Below, piece after piece: positions 46,901 through 58,200 of a stretch of 64,000 nucleotides of DNA. Source of the stretch: Dermatemys mawii (Eukaryota > Chordata > Testudines > Dermatemydidae); contig ML677348.1 in the NCBI GenBank assembly GCA_007922305.1, forward strand, positions 15,155,584 through 15,219,583. The letters are read 5' to 3'. The notes beneath the pieces were generated by a model. That model was not told the DNA's origin. It saw nothing but the letters and a program-made list of their open reading frames with translations, and made no database searches. Each line of letters starts with the position of its first letter. The first letter of the stretch is position 1. A program made the translations under genes and the position numbers.

Positions 46901-48397
46901 TTTTATATTGTTAAATGTAGATTTACATTTAAATGTTGCTCAAATGCATAGTAATTTCCATAATCTAATATAATGTTTTTTACTGACAAATCCTGAGATA
47001 TTTAATCTGGAAAGATTGTTTACTAATATTCTTTAAATGCAGGTATTTTGTGTATTGTTCCCTTGGTTTAAAGAAAAAGCCAACAACTGAATTCCTCTAC
47101 CTATATTTTACACGGGTAAAACATATTTTTCCCTAGCCTCTTTCTAAGAAGAAACTGAATATTTTTGGCAGAAGTTTTCAAAATCAGACTGAGACAGACA
47201 TCTTGCATGGAAAACTTCAGCCCAAATGGTTAGCTTGATGAAATTATAAGCTACTGAGAACATGATCTTATAATGGAAAGCATCAAACAACCTTAACAGG
47301 TGACACTACCAGCCCTGCCTACCACATGGGTAGTGCATAGAACACTTACCACATGTAAGCAATCACCACTTTATTCTGGTTAATGCAGCAACCAGTCCTG
47401 TAACTCATTCAGCAGAAGTGACAGATCTATATGGACCAGAACACCGATGGAAGCGAAGACTACAAAACAAAAACTGAACATGTTCACAGAATTTATTTCA
47501 GTACTACTTCATCCTCCAGAAAACTGAGGTAACTCTAACAGGAACCAAACCCTACAAGTGTATAACAACTTGTAAAATATATCTTAATATATCTGAAGGT
47601 ACAACTTCATTTTCTTTGCTTTAAACAAGCTCATGGGAACAACTTCACAAAGTGGGAAATGTATTACCCTTTATGGTAGCTTCAGGAAACTGGCTTGTTT
47701 GGCAATCACAAATGAGTATTTTTGGCATTGCCATTTTAAAGTTATGCTCCATGATAGGGTCAGATACTTTATCAATAGAAAGCCCAGCCCTTAAAGGTGA
47801 AAGCTCATGAGCTTCACAGCTAAAAACCCAATATACTTAACACACAAGACCTCCCGCAACCCCAAGATGTCAGTCTTTTATGTACCACACTACGTTCCCC
47901 CGGCCTCTTTACTATAGTTTTTGAGGCTTCCAGTCTAGTACATATAGTATTCACCTGAATGGCCAGATTGTATCTACTAATAAAAGAGAGCATTTTAAAA
48001 TTAAATGTACTTTCTTTTGGAAATTTTATAGTCCATGGGGAACGAATATGAAGTAAGATTTCAGACTTAAGTGTTATAAACTACAGGCCAAAACAGATTA
48101 CAATTGGAATGTTATGAGATTATTGAACAAGTTCTCAGAAAAATAGCACATAAGTTATATAACACAGTAAAAGCCATTAATATCAGTTATATCATTTAAA
48201 GATTTAAAATAATAGCCTAAATACATATAAGTAATTTAATACCACTCTTACCAGTTCCAAATCACAATGTATTTGTGCGTTCAAATACACAAAAGGGCTT
48301 TGGTCATCCACAATATTGCACTTCATGGGATACGGGCTCCTTTTAATGTGCATTAATGGGAATTCCAAGTGCACAGTGAGAAAAAAGCAGATTTGTT

Positions 48398-48404
48398 TAT
48401 TTAA
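48398..48404 (-). terminator. Candidate ALG5 polyadenylation signal
   Basis: The plus strand 'gtttattta' gives AATAAA on the minus strand, about 275 nt past the ALG5 stop codon. The hexamer is common by chance in AT-rich DNA, so this is only a candidate. Confidence 0.3.
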
Positions 48405-48678
48405 TCTGGGTGAATTTACACAAGAACCTTTAATGCTGCTACAGAACAAAAAAAAAAACAGATACTGGGATCAAAACATATGTCTTTTAAAGTGTTTTTT
48501 CTTTCAGATTACAGAAACATTTGACTATTGGCAATTTTATAAAATACACATATTGCAAAAATGCAGTACACAACAGCAGCAATGAAGAGTAACCTCAGCT
48601 TTCTTCAACATTGTAGTTCACTGAAATAATTCTCATGCTCCATTATGTGTAATAATGCATTTGGAAAATGTAAATAAC

Positions 48679-48791
48679 CTAATTAGATTTGCTTGTTTCG
48701 AGACGCCAGGCACCAGTCAAATATCTCAGTCGTATAAAAAGAAGATCCCTGCCCATCTGCAGCCAGCTCCAGAAGGGAACCAGCTTCGAAC
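48679..48791 (-). CDS. ALG5: ALG5, terminal coding exon
   Basis: Last coding exon of dolichyl-phosphate beta-glucosyltransferase, the ER-membrane enzyme that moves glucose from UDP-glucose to dolichyl phosphate. Its product is the glucose donor for N-glycan precursor assembly. The acceptor is 'ttattaatcatag|gttcgaag' (AG at 48793-48792). In the phase set by the previous exon it reads 'GSKLVPFWSWLQMGRDLLFI', then 'RLRYLTGAWRLE', and stops at TAG (48679-48681). This is nearly identical to the C-terminus I know for vertebrate ALG5, with a short variable tail. The upstream Met in this frame lies in the intron and is not a start. Confidence 0.96.
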
Positions 48792-49649
48792 CTATGATTA
48801 ATAAAAGATACGAAAAAATCAGAGGGACAATGTTTAAACAAGTGTTCGCCTTAAATAAAGCTAGCATCAGTAAAATAGATTTAACCAGAGAACATCTGCA
48901 TTGTTAGCTTATTCAGCACCATAATTTAGCCCTTGACTTTAATAAGCATTTCCACTTGAAAAGTGAATGCTTTATCATTTAAATTATATTTGAAATTATA
49001 CTGAGAGTGGGACATTCTTGATCAGAAATAGATAGTGGTCAACATATGCTATGGTGGTGTATGTACACAAACTTACTGCTGGACAATAAATCAAACTTTG
49101 TTCGGGCTACTAGACTTAGAACCTGAGCAAAGGTAACTGGAAGAAAGCGTGTGTTTGTTTTTCTTTCCTAAATCACTAAAGAGACAATCTTAAGAGCACT
49201 AGCGCAAACCCACTAATCTCCAAGCAAGTTAAGATATCCAAACAATTTAACTAACCCTTCTTCGATAGGGCTAGACATCATGCTAGGTAGAATACGCTCT
49301 CTCTGTATCTCATAGCACAGTTCCCTACAAGCTGAAAAGCAACAAGCATTGTAAAAAACCTGAAGCAAAGAGCGTGCCCTAGGGGAGCTTGTACATGGGA
49401 GTGGTGAGAGTTTTGGAGCCATCACAAGAAGGGGCCAGAGAAAGGACGAATTGGATGTGGAGCCATCGGGGAAGCTGACCAGCCATGTTGAATTCTGGTC
49501 TTTTACAACTGAATGGCTATATGAAGAGAAAGGTCAATGCATAGGTCCTCAAGTTTGGGGAAAAAGGGTGTGAGCCACTAGAGGATGATATGTATTGCTT
49601 TCTGGACTGGCACTCAAGGGGCTGGGAGGTGGGTAAGCAATTTACTCAC

Positions 49650-49735
49650 CATCAATTTCAGTCCAGTTGACAGCAACCTCTGCTATTGGTATTTTCAAGC
49701 GCTGAGCTATGTAAAGAAGTTCCACATCAAATGCC
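49650..49735 (-). CDS. ALG5: ALG5, internal exon (86 nt)
   Basis: Acceptor 'gttacttcag|ggcat' and donor 'gatg|gtgagtaa' are both consensus. The exon encodes 'AFDVELLYIAQRLKIPIAEV' followed by 'AVNWTEID'. It completes the split Trp codon (TG|G) from the 62822 exon and leaves phase 1 for the terminal exon. It matches the conserved ALG5 C-terminal region with conservative changes. The following intron is about 0.86 kb. Confidence 0.96.
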
Positions 49736-50077
49736 CTGAAGTAACAGGAAATAGTCAATTCATTGGTATTTATTTTCAGAAAAAAGACCACTGCAGTGTT
49801 AATTAAATCTCTGTTCTGGTGTAATTTAAGGCATTTAGTGTGTAGTTATCAAGTTTATACTGATAATCTGAAGGTCAGATTCACACGAAAGATCAATTTG
49901 TTATATAGCTGAATGGCAGAAACTAGTCAGGGTACAGATTACAATACCTCACTGCACAACACAAACATTAAAAGAAAGGATGAAGTGCTCGTATCAGCAC
50001 TCATATCTTCCATTTGGTCAGTCAAAATTTAGATCTTTGTAAAGATTGGGGCAGCACAGCTTCCTCACAGCACCAAC

Positions 50078-50248
50078 CTACTTCTCTAGTGCTTTCTCAG
50101 GTTTCAATTGCACCCGAAGCTCCTCTTCCTTTTCTTGATACTGCTGTATGCTGATGTGATACTCTGCTTGTTTTCTTTGAGTCAAAAACCAATGCAGAAA
50201 GGAAGTGAGTGAGCTGAGGAACAGCTGGGAGTGCACATAAACAACCAT
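50078..50248 (-). CDS. Small ORF, 56 codons, candidate membrane microprotein (unassigned)
   Basis: ATG at 50248-50246 in good initiation context (G at -3, G at +4), with an in-frame stop 5 codons upstream (50263-50261) and TAG at 50080-50078. The N-terminal half is hydrophobic ('VVYVHSQLFLSSLTSFLHWF'), long enough for one membrane span. The C-terminal half is charged and helix-prone ('QQYQEKEEELRVQLKPEKAL'). Composition is unlike the AT-rich intronic background. It lies 343 bp upstream of an ALG5 exon on the same strand. I do not recognise a family. It could be a nested gene, an alternative ALG5-locus exon, or a relic of a retrocopy. Confidence 0.35.
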   Translation of the reverse strand: MVVYVHSQLFLSSLTSFLHWFLTQRKQAEYHISIQQYQEKEEELRVQLKPEKALEK

Positions 50249-50344
50249 CACAGAGCCTTTTCACTTCTCAGGTCTATCATTTTTATTGGTAGGCTCTGCT
50301 CACATGAGATCCACTACTAGAATATGCTCTAAAAAAATTTTAGT

Positions 50345-50418
50345 TAGTCTTTAAGGTGCCACAGGACTCTCTGTCACTTCTGCAATTCCAGACTAACACG
50401 GCTACCCCTCTGATTCTT
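50345..50418. mobile_element. Truncated foldback repeat ('actaacacggctaccc' family)
   Basis: 'agtctttaaggtgccacagg' then 'cttctgcaattccagactaa' and 'cacggctacccctctgattc', nearly identical to the right end of 4231-4497. Confidence 0.85.
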
Positions 50419-51964
50419 GACTACTAGAATAGTTGGGGTAGCCAAAGTCAGGAGTTGGTGCATTGGCCAAGTTCACACAGCTTCTCCCTACATTATATCT
50501 AGCACTAACGAACATCATAAGACCTACACTTTAAGTATGAAGATTCACTCATTTCTTCACCCCACTTGTACAGCTAAAATTCCTCATCTGCTCAGCATTC
50601 TTCAGGCCTGGTTTTCATAACAGCTGAGCATCCACAGCTTTCCCTGAGATCAGTGGGATACATGGATGATCGCTCTTAGACATAAAGGACGTGATTTTCA
50701 GTAAATAGCTATCTACATATAACTTATGAATTGCAAGGGTGACTAGAGATAAATTTAAATCTCTAGTGAGTCAGTATTTCTCTATATTTAGTTGTATATA
50801 CCAAGTACTGAAGCCAAAATATTCTGACTTCTTGTTCACCTGTCATTAAGTTTCTCATTACACTTAAACATTTGTTCTTAGAAAGTCAGCCAAGAGTAAC
50901 AGAGGTCTTTTTCAGACTGTCATATAGGTAACTCACAAAATCCCTGTTTCTTGACCATTTCTAGGCAATGACTTAGTTTAAATGCCAAAAATTTGTTAAA
51001 GAATGCAAACACTTATGCTCTAAGCCAACTGTTATTGATTTTAGAGTGATATAAAACATTAGCACTTCCTTTTTTATCAACTGCACTAAGAAGAAGATAT
51101 AGTTATACAATACGTTTATGCCCTAAACTGTCCAACCAGGATATCCATTATAGTCTTATTTGAAGTACGCTCTTGCTTTGATTTAAGAGACAACATGTAG
51201 ATTACCATATTTCTATAAGAAGGCATAGAATCATTGTTAAAGGTTGGGGGAGGTTAAAAGTTTAAGTAAAGACAAATTTCAAGTTTAAAAGGTTTTCTTG
51301 GGGGTAGAGGAGGAAGAGGGTACCTGTTGAAAACTTCAGGAGCAGCTTTAGCTAAAGGGTGCATACCTCTTAACTCTCACACAACGTCCAATATGTGAAA
51401 CTAATGAGAGGTGTTAGCTGCTACTGACCAGAATGGATTTTTTTAAAAAAACCACCATTTAAAACACATTATTTTCATGTTGTTAATTCTTTACTTTCTT
51501 CCTATTTTATAGCCTTAAATTGCTGAAATGGGTGTTCTGTACCTGGTTCCTTAATTGGTTTCCTAATTATTAGTAGAATTCCAGATTTTACTTAGATTTT
51601 TTTTTCCTACAAAAAAGTTTCATACTTAAAATGCTCATCTGTGCTGAAGAAGAAAAGTCCAGGGTCTCTAACGTATTTATTGGAAGAATACCATACACAC
51701 AAATACAAGACTGACAAGCAAATAGTTCCAGCCACATTTGCAACCAGCACCACTTTCCTGTATATATTGAACTTCCACAAGTCAAGAAAGCTGAAACACT
51801 TCACATAACCAGGCTGTACTCCTCCATCAGGGTTTGCAGTCTGAAGTCAATGGGATTTGTGCTCCCAAGTCGCATAGGTACTTTTGAAAATACTACCATT
51901 AGGTCCTCAAATATGGCTTAACAATTTTGGCCTCTGTGCATACAAAGTACACAATAACTAGATG
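50419..51964. other. Intronic; no gene recognised
   Basis: AT-rich intron sequence; nothing assignable. Confidence 0.45.
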
Positions 51965-52335
51965 TGACAATTCAGTTTTTATTTTTTGATAATTTCAATG
52001 GAGAATATCAATGTTTATTTTAAAGCATTTTTTCTGATTTTCATCTAAATTTTCACAGCTATGGGAAATTATGGGAGAGGAATCAGACAATTATTTAATT
52101 ATAGTAGATGTAGCAATTCAAAAAGTTAAAGCTCTATAACTGTTAAAACAAAAATTGTTAACATCACGTCAAAATATACAAAGTAAATAGTGTTAAATTA
52201 AACTAATTTCTCCAGCAGCATTTTTCTTACTTGGCTTAAATTTAGATGATTATTGATGGACCTTTTTTTGCGGTTTGTGTGTACACTGTGGAAATGACAT
52301 TGATCGACATTTACCAATAAAAACCTAATCCCACC
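51965..52335 (+). repeat. Unclassified dispersed repeat, copy 2
   Basis: Direct-orientation partner of 41385-41770 ('gagaatatcaatg', 'aaaatatacaaagtaaatag', 'agcatttttcttac', 'ccaataaaaacctaatcc'). AT-rich, non-coding. Confidence 0.75.
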
Positions 52336-54143
52336 AACCTGTCAATCGCTGTTAAAGTCTAAATAACTTTCATTGCTAACATGAAGCTATTTTATTTTGA
52401 CGAGACAAAGATTTTATTTGTCACTAGGAAGTGTGTAATAACAATAAATGTTATCCGTGAGGCTGCAAACACTTATGCACATGCTTAACTTTAAGCACCA
52501 GCAGTCCCACAGAAGCCAGTTTGATCATTCAGTTACATACCATCTTAAGTGTCAGAAGAATCAGAGCTTCAACTCTGTATTTTATATTTTGCCTATAGAA
52601 GTTTTGTAAAATGTAAATTTTTAAACCCTACTGCACTGACATTCAAAGAAAATAAACAAAACCATTTATAATGTAATTTGTTATACATTTTAATTTGGAT
52701 TTGCCATAGTACAAATTTTGAAATTGGTTTTACAAAGCCACAACTCGATTTTAAAAAGTTAAGCAATGCAAATCAATCATTGAAATCATTCCCCACTGCT
52801 GCTAACTACCTTTTTATTACAGTCTCTTTGAAAACAAGAGTTTGACTGGGGGGGAATTAAAGGGTTTAAGATTTAAAAGAAACTCTTGCTTTTAAATAAT
52901 ATTCTTAAATACCTACCTTACTTCTGCCCCTTGTCCCCATCTAGGGCAAGATCCTTGCCTCTGCTCTAGAGACAAGGCCAGAGAAGTGTAAAGGGGCCCA
53001 TAAGTCCCATATCTGGCTTGGGGAGGATTCTCTGGTGCAAGAATTGAGGAATGCAGCCATAAAACTGTCCTCCATGATTCCCTTATGTGTCATTGTGCAG
53101 GTGGTATGCTGGACATGGGTGGAGCTACATCAGACAACATTGTGGAAATTCCAGGAAGCACTGCCTGGGGAGGCTGCTGTAATTTAGAGGGATTGTCTAA
53201 ATTATGCTGAGGGACTTTCCAGCCGCCATAATAGCCCAGGATCAAAAGGGTGCAAAGATGTCATAAAGCAGCTGCAGTTTCCACTCCCCTGGACTGCAAA
53301 CTCTGAATCTTTCCTCTAACCTTTATGGTATTTTGACAGAGGCTGTTGTCATTAGCATGCAAAAGAGAGACAAATCTCTGCAGATTGTCAGCTGAGTTAG
53401 AAATGCTGCTTCCCCCATTCCACTCCAAACCACCTTCCTTTCACACAAAAACGTATAGGACTTTAACATAATGCATTACAATTCATGAAGCAGCAAGAAT
53501 ATACCTCAAAATAGGTGTTAGTGTAATATACTAGATAGCCACCCACAAACAGACAGATACCGCCACAGTCAAACAAGTGATTACACATTGGCCTGTTCAC
53601 TACATCACTAAAATAGGAAATTCAAACTAATGGTTTCCATGGCAACTATAATCCCTAATGGAGCAGCGACATAACTTTGAAACAATGTTAAGTGGGAGGA
53701 CGTTAGGTGAGGAGTTACTGTATATTAAAAAAGCAAAACTATTAACATTACTCTGTACAAACAATAAAAAATACAATAGGTGCAGAAGGCAGCAGAGTTA
53801 AGTTAGATAGGGAACCAGAGATTTACAATAATCTCAAATCAGGATGACTTCAGAGTAGGAATAGGGCTTATTAGCAACCACAAAAGCAGTTATTACAGTA
53901 AATGAATTTTTCTGAATGTGCTGAACCTATTCCAAGTGATGTTGCTGTTTAAAAAACCTCAGTCAACCACAAACAACTGAACACTGTTTATTAATCCCAC
54001 ATAATTACTCCAGTTTGTTCTACTGAAATTCTAGATTTGTGTTAAGTGTCATTTTTGGCTGACATTTTAGATTTGTAAGCAAAGATACATTCATTTGTTA
54101 CATTCACCTCTGAATAGCTGCAAATAAGCATTTAGCTTTAATA
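52336..54143. other. Intronic; Tigger-type remnant, no gene
   Basis: 53680-53722 ('aatgttaagtgggaggacgt', 'gaggagttactgta') is the right end of the 42061-43050 family. The rest is unremarkable. Confidence 0.45.
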
Positions 54144-54856
54144 CATGGTCTCCAACCTTTTTACGCTCAAGATCACTTTTTAAATTTAAGAGCAGGATCT
54201 ACCCCTCCCCCGCCTGCAGCCCCTCCCTCCCACTTCACTTGCGCTCCTGAATCGTCAATCACTTTCACCAGGCTGGGGTAGGGGTTGGAGTGGAGGAGGG
54301 CGTAATGGGGTGTTGGCTCTGGGAGAGGGTTCAGGGCTGTGGTATGGGGTGCTGGCTCCAAAAAGGGGACACTTACCTTGGGCGGCTCCCAGTTGGCGGC
54401 AGAGCGGGGCTAAGGCAGGCTCCCTATCTGCCCAGGCCCCACTCAGGCACATCGCAACCTCCTCTCCATCATGAGCTGGGCGACCCTGCCAGCCTGCAGT
54501 GCACCACATGGCCATGCCGCTCCCGGAAGGGGACAACGTGTTTTTGCAGCTCCTGGGGAAGGCACATGGTTCCATGTGCTACCCCCCTCTGCAGGCATTG
54601 CCCCTCAGCTCCCACTGGCCATAGCTCCCCATTCCTAGCCAATGGGAGCTGCGGGGGTGGTGCATGCAGGCAGGAGCAGTGTGCACAGACCCCTGCCTCC
54701 CCCGTGGAGTACCAGGCGCATGCTGGCCACTTCTGGGAGGGGCATGCTGGCCGCGGCAGGCAGCCCTGCTGTACCACCGCAGCTGGAGATCATGATTAAT
54801 TGGGAGAGTCTCCAGAATCGACCAGTCGATCATGATCGATGGGCTGGTCATCACTG
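54144..54856. mobile_element. 713-bp GC-rich hAT-like non-autonomous element
   Basis: Left end 'catggtctccaacctttttacg'; right end 'gggctggtcatcactg'; these are degraded inverted repeats of the CAGTGGTCTCCAACC form. The flanks 'ctttaata' (54136-54143) and 'ctctaaca' (54857-54864) agree at 6 of 8 positions, fitting a decayed 8-bp hAT duplication. The interior is strongly GC-rich, which explains long frames on both strands (54290-54799 and others) that are not genes. Confidence 0.75.
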
Positions 54857-54990
54857 CTCTAACATGCATAATTCCACAATACCCACTCTAGGTTCTGAAA
54901 CTCCAGCTGGGTTTTTTCCTGCTCGTGTACCAGCAGCAAGTGTTTTCCAGTTAGGCCCTTTGTTATACATGTGAGATTATCTCGTATGTA

Positions 54991-55241
54991 GGCCTTATCG
55001 AGACTGGTAAGGGCTTGCCGGTATAGTTATATAGGCAAACCCATTTAGTGGAGACATAGGTTATACTAGCAAGAGTTCCCCAAATGAAAAGATACACTGG
55101 CAAATTTTTGCTGGCATGCCTGCATCTACACAAACTGTTTCCCTAACCCTCTTTTCCCGGTATAGCTATGTTGGTTAGGGATGTGGTTTGTTTAGGTTTT
55201 TTAAACTCTCCTAGCCAACAGTTAAGTTTAGGCCAGGCCTT
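54991..55241. mobile_element. MITE, 'ggccaggcctta' terminus
   Basis: 'ggccttatcgagactggtaa' at the left and 'taagtttaggccaggcctta' at the right. The interior carries 'gccggtatagttatataggc' answered by 'cccggtatagctatgttgg'. Non-coding. Confidence 0.6.
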
Positions 55242-58200
55242 AGTTAACAAATAACTCTGCAGCAAATCCAACTCATTCCCTTACTTGTATTGGCTCTGCA
55301 GGACTAAGAGGAGGGACAAAACTTGCATCACTAAAGTGAGCGGATACAGCAAGACTCGGATCTGTGGAATCAGAAGGTGCCATTTTACCAGTAATATCTG
55401 AGATACAAGTGTACACTTAGTACCTTTACTGGACGATCAAATGAAAGTTAATTATTTGTAAAATGTTCACTAGCTCAACATAATTTTAAAAAGAAACAGT
55501 TGGTACCACAACATGAGGCACCTTCTTCAGGTAAAATTATACAAACAATATGCTGCTTCTCATCAATCAGCTGTGATTTGCCTAATAAACATCAATTTAA
55601 CCAGTCATGGAGGTACATAAAGCATCTAATTGTTACTCATTGAAAGGAATAAAAATGCACTTGGAATTTCCCTAATTACTAGAATCCAGTATGAGGCATA
55701 ACACCTGGCATATTTAATTCCTTCTTGCGGGGAAAGGAATCCAAGATGCAAGGAACTTTTAAGAGATCCCTTTGGGTCAGAAAAGGACAATATTTCAGAC
55801 TTAAAATTTACTATCTGCCAGTGTAGCCATCTGATTGGCTAAACTTCCTTCAGTAGTTTATGGTTAAAAAAAAAAGAAAAGAAAAGAACAGTTAATCATT
55901 TTACAGGTTAAGATCGTAGTTGTAGAAATAAAAATATCTTCTCTTTAAATCTGGAAACAAGTAATTCCCAACTGTCTCCATTATGCTTTTAATAGAAGCC
56001 TTTTAACTTTTTTTTTAAGTTTAAATTTAAAAAATGTGCCTCATCTATTTCTGAGAAATAGATTAGTGGTTTAATCAGATTCAAAGCCTAAAACATAAAG
56101 CATATGCTCTTTGTTTTGAGATTGCTCTCATTTCAGATCAATGTCAAAACTTAGCTGTATTGGAAATACATTTCAAAACCATTTGGTTTGTGCTGGTATG
56201 TATGCAAAAGACTATCCAAAAGGCATTTCTAAAAATAATCCCAACAAAATCTCTCCCCTTTAATTCTAAATAGGATGTATGCATAGTAATTTATAATGCT
56301 GTAAGACCAATACGATATTTCTTTGTATGGCTTTGCATGGCTTTGCATGTCTATACCATCTTTTGTCTACGGATTTCAAAGCACTTTACAAACATTAATG
56401 AAAAGAGTTTAAAAGCACCCCATGCTACTTTATCTATGCACTTCTATGGCCCTCATCATGATAGTATCTGAGCACCTAAAGTATTTCAACTCTACCTATG
56501 TTTTCCTGTTTATGAGCACCTATATGTCAAATTCAGATATAGCAAATAAGAGATTGTGCTTTCAGACTGCTGAAAGATTTAATATTAAGGAGAAGGAGAT
56601 ACTCTGGTCAATACCTGTGAAACAGAAATAGAAAGGTGGAAATGGTAAGACACAAAAAGATCCAATCCAAGTTAACATTTGGATCTGATTTTCAGGACGG
56701 TTTTTTGAATCTCTTCCCCACATGGCATGAGATGAGAAACAGGTGGTATTGGTGAAGAAACTGAAAATACTGCAATCATTCCTTTTTGGTGGCTTGTTAG
56801 CTACTGAAAAACTAAAGTTTTAAAACCTTTCGCTCTGTCCAGTCTAGCAGCAGGACATCTACGCTGTTTACATTGCCACATTTATTGTTCATGAAAGATA
56901 TTTGGCTCACAACAGAGAGAATGTGCTCTCAACACTCATTCCTTCAGTGAGGTATGTTAACAGGCTACTGAGAGAGACAAAAATAAAATCTCTCTCTTGA
57001 ATAACTGCTTCTCCCTTTTCAAGAGCAGGACTGACAGTGTCCAGTGTCCCAAAAGACAATGCGGCACTCTCTCCTGCTACCTTGCTAATTCCGCATTTGC
57101 TCTCTCTAGCATGACACCAAAGGCTGCTTCTCCCTTTAGCTGAGGGGAGGAATTCCTGGGGCTTTGCCCGCAGGAGCAGCTGGCCTCTTCCATATATGCA
57201 AGAAGCTCAGCATGGAGTCACTTTTAACTATAAAACTGGATATTGATTCAGTAAATTCTCCCAACGCCACTCCTCTCAGGACTTTCTCAGCCGTTCATCT
57301 TTTTGTGTTTGATGTGACAAAAATTCAACTTACAGGTAGAGGGACACTTTGCACAGTTACAGCTGGGTTGGTATTAATTGCATAAGAAATCTCAAGCATG
57401 TAAGGATTTATAAAGTATTCAGTTCTGACAGCTCACTGTAGACACCAACTCAAAATACAGGCTGATAATAATGAAGTGAAGACTTCCATTTAAAAAAAGC
57501 AGCTATTAATTTTGAATAGTGTTACATGCTGAACACTAACTTTTTGAAGTGAAGATTGTTCTGCTTTAAGAAGTTAGCTTTGGGCATGACACATCTCTTG
57601 ATTTACTGAAGCTCAAAAGTGCAACAAAGCTCCAAAAATATGGGACAAAAATTATTCATGGAAGAAACCTAAAATTATGTTGGTTTCATTCCTTTTGTCC
57701 AAGTTATTTTCCAGAACTTTAGTTGTGATTATTTTTTATATAAAATAATTTTCAGCTCTACGCGAGAAGTCATATTTGTGTGATGTGTAGGTAAACTGAG
57801 GAGTGAAATGAAGGGCATTTGAGAGGCACATGAGTGATTGTGCAATGTCAGGACACAGTCCTGCCAGATGCTGTACATCCTTCTCCTGATGTCACTGGGA
57901 GCTGGGTTAGTTAGTAGGTGCTGGCCTGTGATATATAGGAAGTTGGACTAGATGATCTGGTGATTTTAGCCTTAATCTCTCTGACTTTGACTATGATCTC
58001 ACAGGATTAGCCCCTTAATGCTTTTAGAATATTGGGAAAAAAACCACAGCCTGTTAAAAACTGAGGAAAAACTTGAAAGTTTAAAAGATTTATTGTGTAC
58101 CCGTCATGAATGTTTTTCCAGACAAATCACTACAACACTGTCGTTAGTTCAGGTCTTCAACAACAAAATATCTATAAAATATTATTTACCAAAAAGACAT

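Larger units (their letters stand above)
43051..48678. other. Intergenic between ALG5 and the putative SMAD9 promoter; no gene recognised
   Basis: Contains a foldback-family fragment at 43855-43925 ('aatatcttttattggaccaa') and, at 44130-44340, an inverted-type repeat with 'gattttcaaagcggctctta' and 'tagatttaggagcctaactg'. Frames here are short and AT-rich. ALG5 3' UTR should occupy the rightmost part, and a minus-strand AATAAA lies at about 48398-48404. Confidence 0.4.

Noticed and set aside
54290..54799. 169-codon plus-strand frame and overlapping minus-strand frames
   Set aside because: Wholly inside a GC-rich hAT-like repeat with recognisable ends; low-information composition.
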